64,000 bases of DNA from Liolophura sinensis. Its lineage: Eukaryota; Mollusca; Polyplacophora; Chitonida; Chitonidae. How positions within the stretch are numbered: position 1 is the first letter of the stretch; each line of letters opens with the position of its first letter. This document shows positions 11,775 through 23,414 of the stretch, piece by piece. The position numbers and the translations under genes are program-made. The notes below the pieces were generated by a model, which was not told the origin of the DNA, ran no database searches, and saw only the letters and a program-made list of their open reading frames with translations. The stretch is taken from assembly GCF_032854445.1 (NCBI RefSeq), contig NC_088295.1, forward strand, positions 86,633,836 to 86,697,835. The letters are read 5' to 3'.

Positions 11775-14700
11775 CTAACAAAGGTCAAAAGTATATCTCA
11801 CGACAGTGCTAATCTTAAACGTTACCAAAACGAAGAATGTTGGCTGTTATTTGGCTTTGCTCAGGGGAACTCCTCCCCTTTGAACTGGTCTATCTACTCA
11901 CATACTTGAGGATTAAGTCCCACATTAATTGAGACATGGACAGCATGAGAGGAATTTTCAAACTGAAGGTCAGCCCACTAGCACTGGCCAGCCATTTTAT
12001 TTACCCAGACTACTTATAAATTATTCTGTTCTTGACCAAATAAATTCATGTCATACCAGGAAAGGTTGTTGGACAAACCGAATGTGGCTGTGTGTCCTGT
12101 GGCAGGACAAAACAGTCAGTAAATATTAGCCTACATAAGTGAGGGCAGGTAAAAATCACATCACTTCTTTCCAATCCATGTCCTGCAAACACTGGCGACT
12201 TGGCCCCTGTAAGTGTCCTCATGTCAGAGATAATGAGGCCAACAGGAATTGCCAACAGCCTTGTCATAGTCCCAGGGTAACTAGGCACACTAAACCTCAC
12301 CCTTGAACACTGCCTTGCTTACCTGTCAGCACAATGTCACCAGGTGTGCAGGTAAACCTAACCAGTGTACAGCAATTACACAGAAAACTGGTTAGAAACC
12401 ATTCGAGAGGCCCAGATACTTAATTTTTTTGACCACTGTTTTGGTTTTGATTATACATCCAAAATGTAGTTTTCATACTATGTGAATGAAATGTAATAAA
12501 GTAAAATATAGGACAAATTTTGTCATAATGTAAACTTTTTCCTTCTTTAATGTGTAACGTATACATCTTCCTAAATCGTGATTCTTCTATGTCAGAATTG
12601 GCAGCATATTCACACTCAGTTTTTGAGGGATGCAGATATTTAATCAAAGATCTTACTTGAAATCTTGTGCTTCTGAGGACACAATCTGTAAAGCGGCATA
12701 CCTTTTTGTTTATTTTATTATTATTTTATTATTATTTTTTAATGAAGTTTTATTAAAAGAAATTTGATTTCAACTCCTGCATTTGGCTGAGACACAGTGA
12801 TCTTTGGAATGCTGCTCTTAATCCCCACCCAGGAGAGCCTATTGAGAAGATTGTTGAAATGATTACATTTTGCAGTGAAGCCTGAAGCACTAACCCAGCC
12901 ATCAGTGAGGATCTGGTTTAAGGTTTCAGGTAATCCCTTTAGAAGAGACTAATGTACACAACCTGATAAGAACAGTGGTTGTAAACACAGCCCTGGTAAA
13001 ACCAAGGAACAAACACCCTTCTAGCTCAAGGAATATGTCTACAAATACATTTTAAAATTTATGAGCTGTGAAATCCAATACTTATGTGGTGCTCTATGGA
13101 GTTGACCATTGCCTTCTATCAGAAGGATCATATGCACACAACACTAACCTTTACATGCGGTTACTGGTCAGGCTCTATTACAACTTCAACTTATCTACCT
13201 TCTACATCAACAGGATCATTCACAACTCTTAAAAACTTGGTCTAAGCTAAAAGTTTCTGATTTGTACAAGTTCTAAGACCATTACCTGATAAAAACCCCA
13301 AAGATTTTGTTTAACTATTTACATTTTTTTTGTATACCTTTTTCCCCAGTGAAGCTATCAGCAGGAAAGAGTACCTGCTCAGAAGCCCTTGCCACCTGAT
13401 GAACTCACAGATATGTGCTTACTTTGGATCTCTTACACATGATTACACAAACTTTACAGCTCTAATCAGATAACTTTAAAGACATTGTCATTTGATGAAA
13501 AGTAGATCCTTGGGTTGTAAATTTTCCTTGTTTTCATTTATAAATGTTAACAGTTAAAACAAATTTGTCATTTTGTCCACATTTTTTTTCAGTTTTCAGA
13601 ACAGTGTTGTGCTCACCTAAGTGTTACATGCTTACTGTCAGCTTCATAATGGCTCTTTTTGATAGATATGTGTACCACCAACTCAGACAGGGCACACCCA
13701 GAGAATAGCTCTACCACATTATTCATACCTGAGGTACCACACAGACGATAAACTAACAAAGACTTTTTGACAAAATCATAAAGCCGAGCAAGGTTAAGTG
13801 ATCTTATACTCGCGACTATCCTGGCCTTTATATTTCAACAACAACCAACATTGTGGATCATTTGTACGCTGCCAGATCCTGATCTAGTTTTGAGGAGCAA
13901 AAAATAAAAGGGTCGAGTCAGTGGTGGTTATATTGGTGATTCTGCCGGCACAAGCCCATGTCATAAAGGTCCACAACAATGGCCAAAATTCTACCTCAAT
14001 GCGAGTTGGTTTCAGAACACCAGTGCCTGATTCTCTCTATTTACCACCTACCAGGTAACTAGGAGGCAGGTCGAGACCTGTGTGATGGAAAAAGGGAGCG
14101 AGTCTCACACCTGTAATTATCCACACACTGACAACATTTCAACACAGCCTACAGGTAACCTACATGTCACGCTAACACTATATCCCACTCCACTCAGAAA
14201 ACTTAACCACCAATTCACACAACTTAATAACTATAATTTGCGCCACTGTTTTTTGAAGTTAAGGCATTATCATTATCAGCTGTAGTTTCCTGGAGAAAGA
14301 ACCCTGATATATTTCATGTGTTAAATACAGCAAGGATACACTGACATATCGCAAATAAACAAAACCATTATTATTATCCGCTATTGTACACACCCCCCCC
14401 CCACAACCCGTGAAAGAATGCTGGAATATTTCATCTATGAAATGTAGCAATAATACACATACACTGACATGATGCAAATAAAAAAACACACCATAATAAA
14501 TAAGAAAAAACACACAAAATAAAAAACAAAAAACGCACACACAAACAAACAAAAAATGCATAGATAATTAAAACAACATGTACTTCCATTAAAGCTTAGT
14601 TGCAATTTAAAAATTAAACACAAATTGTAGAAGAACACCAATTTCTTTTTCTTTTGAACATTAACACAACAGTTTTAATGAACACAATTTATAACACAGT

Positions 14701-17700
14701 TGTTTACATGCCCAAGATAAGTGCTCTAATATGAATAGTTTTTATCTTTCATGATCATTAAATGCAGACTTTTATTGATCTTAATCAATGATTTCACATC
14801 AAAGGAGGCCATCAAGAAATTGGACACTTTACAAAGTTAAGGTTTTGAATGGGCCCTGAGGACCCTCAGGTAAACATTGGGCATTTGCTCTGTCAGGGGA
14901 CAGGCAATTTCTCGTTCATATGGCCTCAGCTCACTTTTCCTCAGACAAATGTACTAAAGTGACTAAAACAACAGCTCAATTTGCTATGGTTGCATGGTTG
15001 TTGGAAATTAAGACCAGCAGATACCAATTTGTTACACTGGGTGTCAAATCACCTGGTCAGGTGGTCAAGTGAGATAATGAAATGGGGCCTAATGTATAGG
15101 TATACAGGAAAACAAATTCTTCAAGAAATAAAAAATGTCTTGAATTAGGGAAAAGCATACATGAAAAAAAATTATCATGTTGCTCATTGTTTAAGAGTAA
15201 GAGTTCCAGTATCTAAGATTCATGAGTAACAAAGCAAGCTGAATTCCTGTAAACCAGCCATCCCTTTCAGGTGTCGCCATAAAAAAACCTGCATATTACC
15301 TATTAAAAAATACCCTTGAGCGTTTTAAGATCTAAATACATCATAATTATGCAAATTCCACAAATTTCTGAAGAGAGTTGTCAATTAAAACAAATTAATT
15401 CTAACCGAGAGCTAGCTAACACCATGTTCCTAGCTCATTAGTATTCCCTAATGGGGCGTACTTATCAGACAGTGTCCCTAAGCACCTTTGTTACTGTTAA
15501 AAAGGCATGACAATGTAATGATATAATACAGCTTGATTAAATAGGACCAGGTACAGTACATCAGGTCCAACCAAATGATCAAATAAAAACAAATTAAGTA
15601 ATGGACTGTTAGTTTTCATGGTTCAAATGAAATCTGTATACAGATGAAAGAACGGTACTGTGAATAAGGTGTAAGCCTGTGATGGACAGCGCAATTACAG
15701 CTAATGTGTGCAGTAGTCCTTAAAACCTCACAGCTAGAGTCAATGGACATGACATTATTACAATAGGCAAGTATTAAAGTAAGAAATGACAGTATATAAT
15801 CAGTTACAATTTAAGTAATCATAATTATTAAAAAAACAAAACACAGCTGAGAGGCAAAGGTCCATGATCCCTGGAAAAGCCCACAAGAAGACTTTGTCTT
15901 ATATGCAAAACCTTAACCTAGTTCAACTCATCCATTTGATGAGTGATTTGATTAGTGGAATATACTAGCTGTGAGACATTGCCTTCGAGGTTAGCCCAGA
16001 GAGCAGCTGTTCTAGGCCCATTAGTTTGGACCTTAGCATTAACCCATCTACTGGTGCCCAGCAAAACAGTTTTGTCTGCTAGAGGCTACTCCATCACTGC
16101 CTTCAGGAGTCAGGCCTATTGGCCTCTGGACTTATACATCCAGTTGAATCTGGCCACTCTGCACAGACCAAGAATGTCTCACTTAATGTGCACCTAATTT
16201 AAGGGTGGCCCCAGCTATGTGAAATATTGCCTGGCCATCTGTTTCTTAGTAACTGTGCACTAAACACATTTACAACACTGACCAATGGCAATGGGATTGA
16301 GGAAACTGAGGTAAGTTTTACTCAACATAAACAGGCTTAGAGGGATACTGAGAATAAGATACTGTGAAAGAAATCATTTTTCGCTCATTTAGTAACATAT
16401 TCACTGCAACATTTATATTCTGTTTTTCTTTCTGCATTAAATTGTGACTAAATGTATGTTTGAAATATACATTTTTGAAGGGGTTCATACATGCATGTAG
16501 ATGTATTATTCTATAGAACAGAGGACAAAAAATGAGTTCATCAATATTCTGAATTGTAGGGAAAACTATTTTGAATCCATATAGTTATGGAAAATATGCT
16601 CCTTTCTTATGTTCACATCATTTATGCTGTTAGAGAGCATGAGAGATTTACAGAGGTTTGGGTGATTTAAGGGACTTCTTTAACACATAAATAATCCACC
16701 TCCACACCAATGTAAGCACCAAAAGTCAGCTTGAGGTCGAATTAGACCCTGGTTATTTGCGCATCATCTTTGAAGGCAGCTAAGTGAGAAAAATGAGAGA
16801 TAAATAAACATCCACAGTTTCTTTCTGCCACTGTTCTTTTAGACGAAGGTTTTAAATTGTCTGCTGCAGACAATATACATCACCTGCACAATAACAAAGT
16901 CCCAATGTCCTGGTGTTTGTGAGGATAAGATGAGGTGGCTTCACCTTACTCTGCTGAGCATTGATCTGACATAAAGACTTGTGAGGGAAAGAGCATCGCT
17001 CTGTGGTAGGTACAGGAAAAACACTTAAGCATAACTCTGCACAAAGGTCAGGCTTTATATGAAACAGGTATGAGGGACTAGGCCTGCGTCTTATAGAGAA
17101 CACAGAGGCTCTCTACATAAACATTTATGCAAGATTTTCTATGAACTTTGTTTGCGCTGAGTAACGGTTACATATTCTACCAGGAACCATCAAAGTCAGG
17201 TCACGACTCTAACACCTGGCCACAATTTGAGGCGCAGACCTCGTGGAGACTAAGCCAAATGACAACATGCCACAATCCTTAAATCAATCGAGACAGCCTT
17301 TTTTGGCTTGTGTTGAACTTAGTTGATATCCAAACATACATAAAGCCTTGGAAGCTTCAATAGATCAGCCACCAATACAGTTCTGCTCCTGGAAGAGAAT
17401 GTAACCCAATTCCTACAGTTTCCTTTGTTATTGGTTCACATCCTCTCTGCCCTTGTCAGAAGATATTACGGCAAAGTGGAAAGTTGGCATGGTATGTCTT
17501 TTGCTGTTCTTGCGTCTGGAAAAAGTCAGTAGAATTCCTGGGCCTCTACATGTGCCCAGCAACTCGTACATGGCAAGACAAAACAATTACGGAAAAGCTT
17601 TGCGTACAACTGCAAAAGATATCCTAGAAACTATAAGTCAAACAGTTTGGTGTTGTAATGATATAGGAGCCCTTTGAGATCGCTAAAGGGGATACAACTA

Positions 17701-17967
17701 GAACCCAAATTTTGCATTCTTGCAATGAACAGACACATATCACAAACTGCCTTCTGGCATGATCTTCGGCAGATTTCCAAAACCGCAGGTATTTACTCCA
17801 GTATTGTGTTCAGCAGAATGCTAAAAATGCAGAGCTGTGTATTAACATGTGTCAATGAAAACACATCTTGTGTACAGTTTAATGCCTTTTGACGAGAGAT
17901 ACATACCTGTGCTCTATCAACCCCTTAAAGTTTAGACTAGAACCAATCATATTAAACTGTCTGGCAG
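11775..17967. other. no gene supported; low-complexity patches
   Basis: Mostly unique A+T-rich DNA. A (TTATTA)n-like patch lies at about 12706-12745. From 14290 to 14500 an approximately 65-base segment (GAAAGAA, ATATTTCAT, ACACTGACAT, GCAAATAAA) is present twice, about 115 bases apart, with a run of C at about 14393-14402 between. A 35-base micro-exon candidate with an excellent CAG|GTAAGC donor is at 12323-12357 minus. Plus-strand open frames at 15955-16197 and 17453-17677 have no recognisable content. Confidence 0.35.
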
Positions 17968-18911
17968 TGCTGTGAATGTATGAAGCCAGTTAGCACAACT
18001 ACAGACCAATACCTGGTAGACACTGACGCTCTGACAGTATGAAGCCAGTTAGCACAACTACAGACCAATACCTCGTAGACACTGACGCTCTGACAGTATG
18101 AAGCCAGTTAGCACAACTACAGACCAATACCTGGTAGACACTGACGCTCTGACAGTATGAAGCCAGTTAGCACAACTACAGACCAATACCTGGTAGACAC
18201 TGACGCTCTGACAGTATGAAGCCAGTTAGCACAACTACAGACCAATACCTCGTAGACACTGACGCTCTGACAGTATGAAGCCAGTTAGCACAACTACAGA
18301 CCAATACCTCGTAGACACTGACGCTCTGACAGTATGAAGCCAGTTAGCACAACTACAGACCAATACCTGGTAGACACTGACGCTCTGACAGTATGAAGCC
18401 AGTTAACACAACTACAGACCAATACCTCGTAGACACTGACGCTCTGACAGTATGAAGCCAGTTAGCACAACTACAGACCAATACCTGGTAGACACTGACG
18501 CTCTGATAGTATGAAGCCAGTTAGCACAACTACAGACCAATACCTGGTAGACACTGACGCTCTGACAGTATGAAGCCAGTTAGCACAACTACAGACTAAT
18601 ACCTCATAGACACTGACGCTCTGACAGTATGAAGCCAGTTAGCACAACTACAGACTAATAGCTGGTAGACACTGACGCTCTGACAGTATGAAGCCAGTTA
18701 GCACAACTACAGACTAATAGCTGGTAGACACTGACGCTCTGACAGTATGAAGCCAGTTAGCACAACTACAGACCAATACCTGGTAGACACTGATGCTCTG
18801 ACAGTATGAAGCCAGTTAGCACAACTACAGACCAATACCTGGTAGACACTGACGCTCTGACAGTATGAAGCCAGTTAGCACAACTACAGACTAATAGCTA
18901 GTAGACATTGA
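17968..18911. repeat. 59-bp tandem array, about 16 copies
   Basis: Sixteen head-to-tail copies of a 59-base unit containing GTATGAAGCCAGTTAGCACA and GTAGACACTGACGCTCTGAC. Copies differ mainly at one site (CCTGGTAG versus CCTCGTAG), and the right-hand copies carry CTAATAGCTGGTAG variants. The unit is not a multiple of three and the array is not coding. Confidence 0.97.
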
Positions 18912-20898
18912 TGTGCTAATGCTGATCAAGTTATTGAGAATGTTGCAACAACTGGAACTTGCTATCTTCCATGTTGATAAGTCAAACCCAGATAATTACC
19001 CACCGTAAGCTGTGTTACATTAACCTATTTCTCAATAATTAGTTTACAAAAGCTAAACTTAGTGGATATTTTTGTTTTCCTTTGACCTTACGTTGTAATG
19101 CAAAGGAGTAAGATTTCAACAAGGTTCAATCATTTAAGGGAATGTTGTTTCTATTTTTGCAAGTTGGTTGTATGGATTACATGAAACCAACACTAACTTA
19201 ATTACCCGTCAGTTTTCTTATTGGCCACAGTCTATTGTTAGGAATTGTATTCTGGAATAATTTAATGATACAATAACATAAAACAGCACCCACACTTGTG
19301 CAATGGTGTTTAGTCTTTAGTCCATCTTTAAGCCAGATACGGAACCATGGCAATCCTTTTTGATCTCTTTTTCTCAAAAACATTAACTTCATTCATTGCA
19401 GTTCCTAAGGGGGATATCAACATGAAGCATGGGTATGAGGAAATCCAAACATCTCATATAGAGACACTGGCTCATCCTGCTACACTGGTGCTTTTTCCTT
19501 TGAATATTAGATAACACTGGTCATGCGATACAGATATGGCCTGGGGTAACAGTAGAACTTTATTGCTTTCACATCAATTGAAACACTCGGCTTTAATTTC
19601 CTTTAGGAAATACTTTCTATCAACCTTTGGGAAAACAGGGAGAGGGAAATTTTCACGGATTAGATTGCAGAAAGCACAAATAGATTGTAACACGTATCAG
19701 AGTTTTAATGGAAAAAGATGATTAATGACAGCCGATGAAAGTTGCTTGCACAATCAACGTTTTTGAAGATAGTACTGATGTATAATAAGAGTCAGTAAAC
19801 TAGCACACAAACCACACCAATTTACACGATCTTCACAAACAAAACATCATATAACTCCACCCTCTAAAAAATTGCTGACTGGTACACAATTACAAATTAA
19901 ACTCAGACAAACATGGAAGCTTGTTGCCTAATACACAAAATCATACAAAGGTCACTGGTCATAATGGCTCCATTCCACATTCCTGTAACTAGTTACATGG
20001 TGAGGTTGCTCTGTATTTACTTAGCCCCACCTCTAATTGAAATCGGACAAGAGTTTTTGGAGGTGTTGATGTACATTGGGAGACAGATGTCAGAGTTGTT
20101 TAGGGTGTTTCCTGCCACCTTGTCAACACAATCAAATGTAGGGAGTAAGGTAGATATCAGCTCCTGTTGAAACATGGGCAATCTTAGCCCTGGGATAATG
20201 GGACTTTACAACAATCAAACTGTCATATTACATTATGTGGTAAAACTAGCTGCTTGAATCACACCAGTGCCTGATCTGACACCCACAATGTTTTCTAGGA
20301 GCAGGACAGGAGTCTGAAGAGAATAAGCTGTACACATGTGTGCCCCTGCTATCCAGACTGGCCATGTAAAATTAGCCTCAACTGACAAGAGTCCACACTA
20401 TGACCCATTGTCATGGCCAACACCTGCACACATAACTTCCCATTGTTCCAGAAAACAAATGACCTGCTTAGAATGCACAAGATTCCCACAGCCTGTCCTG
20501 AAAAACTTTTATCGGGGAGCTAAATGCACTTTTAAACATATTTGCAAGCAGTACGTGTTTAGCTGTTGGGAAAATGAACAATTACAGACGCATAATTCAA
20601 CAATCAGTCTAGTCTAGTGAAAAACAAAGACTTCAGAAACAAACCACACTGTTCCTTACTTGTCCATAACACTTTGCAAACTCAGTTTGTGTACACAAAT
20701 AACTAAATGTAGCCCACAATGACAGAATTGATGCTGATTGGCTAACAGTGGTAATAAGATTTCCAGGGTTAAATCCTACAGCCTCAGCCAGGCTTAAATA
20801 AATGTACCATGCCCAAAATTCAGCTTAAGCTACATACATCCTCCACATGCCTACCCATTTCTCACACCTGCCAATCTGCAACGAATCTGTATGTCTTT
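18912..20898. other. no gene supported
   Basis: Unique A+T-rich sequence. Open frames at 19198-19392 (minus), 19536-19721 and 19913-20170 (plus) have no flanking splice logic or recognised domain. Confidence 0.35.
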
Positions 20899-20911
20899 AA
20901 GAACAGAATTA

Positions 20912-21160
20912 TTTACTTGATTGATTGATGTTTTACGCTGTACTCAAGAATATTTCACTCATACGACGGCGGCCAGAATTATGGTGAGACGAATTCAGGT
21001 AATGTCCGGGGGAAACCACGACCATCTGCAGGTTGCTTGCAGACCTTCCCACTGACAGCCAGAGAGGAAACCAACATGAGCTGGACTTGAACTCACAGCG
21101 ACAACATTGGTGAGAGGCTTCTGGGTCATTACGCTGCACTAGCAAGCTAACCAACTAACC
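20912..21160 (-). mobile_element. tRNA-derived SINE, near full length, perfect 13-bp TSD
   Basis: A 249-base element read on the minus strand. The head at the right (starting GGTTAGTTGGTTAGC) is tRNA-like, with a B-box-like GAGTTCAAGTCC at 21083-21094. The body contains GGGAAGGTCTGCAAGC and GTTTCCCCCGGACATTACC, and the 3' end is AACATCAATCAATCAAGT. The insertion is bounded by a perfect 13-base direct repeat, AAGAACAGAATTA, at 20899-20911 and 21161-21173, the signature of LINE-mediated retrotransposition. The body type is one I associate with molluscan genomes. The intact duplication suggests a fairly recent insertion. Confidence 0.93.
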
Positions 21161-21288
21161 AAGAACAGAATTAAGCTTCAATCAGTATATCAGTATGACC
21201 AATCTACTATGACTATGTACTGAGGTGAGGTGCCTTTAGGGATATAACTATTGCTTGGGGTGGGTATTGATTCTGCTAGTTGACTTAC

Positions 21289-21488
21289 CATCATATGTGA
21301 ACTTTCTGTAATCCTCAGGGCCTGAGCGATTGTCTAGTATATCTGCCTTGCCCAGGTAGCTGGTCCCCCAGACCACGCCCAGGATAACCACTGTCAGGAG
21401 CCGTGTCTTTACTTCACACCCAATCATTCTTCCCACAGCAGCTAACTCATGGAGATCTCCTCTCACAAAGTTAGTACTCAATCAAGTG
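21289..21488 (-). CDS. probable first coding exon of a secreted or membrane protein
   Basis: This 200-base minus-strand exon has an excellent acceptor (TGTTTTGCTTCTCTCCACAG) and a consensus donor (GATG|GTAAGTC). All three frames carry stops at its start. The frame open to the donor has its first ATG at 21427-21425, with A at -3. It encodes 46 residues beginning MIGCEVKTRLLTVVILGVVW, a basic stretch then a hydrophobic core as in a signal peptide or signal anchor, then an acidic region (GPEDYRKFTYD) cut by the intron in phase 1. The part above 21427 would be 5' UTR. Alternatively, reading frame 0 from the upstream candidate at 21793-21840 enters here as HLIEY and stops, making this a terminal exon. 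Family not recognised. Confidence 0.5.
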
Positions 21489-21792
21489 CTGTGGAGAGAA
21501 GCAAAACAGTTGTTAATCATCAGACAATGAGAATACCACAAAGCATCAGTGAGCATTATTTGCATTTTGTTTGTCCAGATTCTTCCCATCATCCATCAGC
21601 ACAACTTAACTCTGAAAGCCAAAACCAAACTGAAATGCTTTCATATGAACTGACCAGACGTTATTTTGCTTTGGCATCTTAACAATGTGGTTCATGCCTT
21701 TACAGAGCAGCTCAGTTTTTGCTCAACGATGAGCCTCATCACACCCAACCTAATGTGATGATATCTGTATCATCCCTTCCCACCTCACTCAC

Positions 21793-21840
21793 ATCAATGG
21801 AGGTGTCTATGCAGTCACTCCATTGACATTGAAGGCAAAT
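21793..21840 (-). CDS. candidate internal exon (48 bases)
   Basis: The acceptor is one of the best in the window (GGTTTATTTTCTTTCTAAG) and the donor is GTGAGTG. Of three frames only frame 0 is open: ICLQCQWSDCIDTSID, phase 0 at both ends. It follows in phase from the candidate at 23342-23414. The three cysteines could suggest a metal-binding or disulfide segment, but no motif is complete. It could also be a 5' UTR exon of the gene starting at 21427. Confidence 0.33.
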
Positions 21841-23341
21841 CTTAGAAAGAAAATAAACCATTTTCTGTGGCAATGCCCATGGGGCCTTTCCCTATTACTC
21901 AAGAAGTTTGCAGAGTAGAAATCTCAGAGAAAGTTAAGCTGAGATTGTGATCTGTCAGCAGAATGTCTGTTCTGATTAACCAGTGGTTAACAGTGGCGGA
22001 CAGCGAGCTAAGGATGAAGCTCATGTCTGACTGTTTAACTGTCTCTGGTTAAGGAGGGGTGGGGATGAGGGGTGGTGGCCTTTGGGAGGCCCTCAGATTA
22101 CAATCTTTGCTTGAGTACACACAACACTCCCCCTGTCTAGATCGTAGATCCTAACCCATGGTTACTCAGCTTCTAAATTCTGATAGAACCATTTATCAAG
22201 TAAGAAATCCTTCCTCAATCTGAATAAAAACACCATCACCAAATATTAACCGTTTAAACGTTAAGGTGGTCTATATCAAGTCAGACATATCAAAATATGC
22301 CAAAAAGTGAATGACCGTTTATACACTATCATATAATTACTTTCTTATATAAGACCAATCATAATCACATGATGCCAAATGTAAAACACACATTAAAAAA
22401 AAAAGAAAGAGTTTGTTGAAAATGTGACAATGACTCTGGTTTCTTCTAGTGTTTTGGAATGGTGTCTCACAAAAATAAAGAAAAAAATAATTACTGTTCA
22501 AATTACTCATCATTTTAACTTAAATAATTTGGCCCAATTAATGAGTCAACACTATCTTCTACAACTATTCTTTCTACAACCTCAAACTGATAAGTGAAAC
22601 TGTCTGAGTCAGCAGGAATGCTTCTATAACACTGTGTTTCAAAAACAGTTTATAGCCTTGAGAAATGTACAAATTAAAGACTGCATTTTTTGAAAAAAAA
22701 ATTAGGAAAATGAACAACATAGAAAGACAAAGTTGTTTTTGTTGTAATCTGACTGCAGCCTTTCCAGGTTAACACGCAGAAACAAAAATAAGGTGTTTCC
22801 TTGTTTTTAATTCGCTGATACAATTATAGACTTCAGCTGTGACAGTATGACCTATTGTGTTAAGCATGGAGAAACAGGGTTGTTTATTTCACACCCTGAT
22901 CAAGTTTCAGGCTGACCCTGCTCTACTGAACATGTCTGTTAATGTAACAATGTGGTTAACCACAACATTCCTCCTTAAGTGCCTTCACTTTAACCACCTG
23001 CTGGTCATTGCACCCAGAACAGAACAGAACAATACAGTATGACTTCATCTTGTAATACACCAAGGCTTCATATAAACCACATCTAGACATCTATTGTTTC
23101 TAACAGCCACTGAACTTTATTTACTGATACAAGAGAACTTCAATTTAAAAAAAAATGCTTTCATCTGATCCAGTATTAATGTAACTATATTAAAAAAACC
23201 TAAATAATATTTGAATAAATAAATGAATGATTATGAATGATACTCAACCATATCATGGCAAGAACATGTTACAGCCACGATGCTGTGATACCTATGAAGT
23301 TAAAAAACGAAAACCTAATCTTTATTCCACTGGCATCTTAC
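21841..23341. other. no gene supported
   Basis: Probable intron. A+T-rich, with A-rich runs near 22394 and 22690, and no convincing exon. Confidence 0.35.
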
Positions 23342-23414
23342 TTTAATGCCACACATCAAAAACCACTTATCAATATCATGTCCATCCAATTGTACAATTT
23401 CGTAATGACATAGC
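23342..23414 (-). CDS. candidate internal exon (73 bases)
   Basis: Minus-strand stretch with a pyrimidine-rich acceptor (ACCCTCCCACTGTATATGCAG) and a GTAAGATG donor. One frame is open: it needs two bases from the exon before, then reads LCHYEIVQLDGHDIDKWFLM and CGIK, ending in phase 0. This joins in frame to 21793-21840. No family recognised. Together the two exons would give a Cys-containing stretch of about 40 residues. Confidence 0.33.

Noticed and set aside
12323-12357. 35-base micro-exon with CAG|GTAAGC donor (minus)
   Set aside because: Good donor, but too short to distinguish from chance and no phase partner was found.
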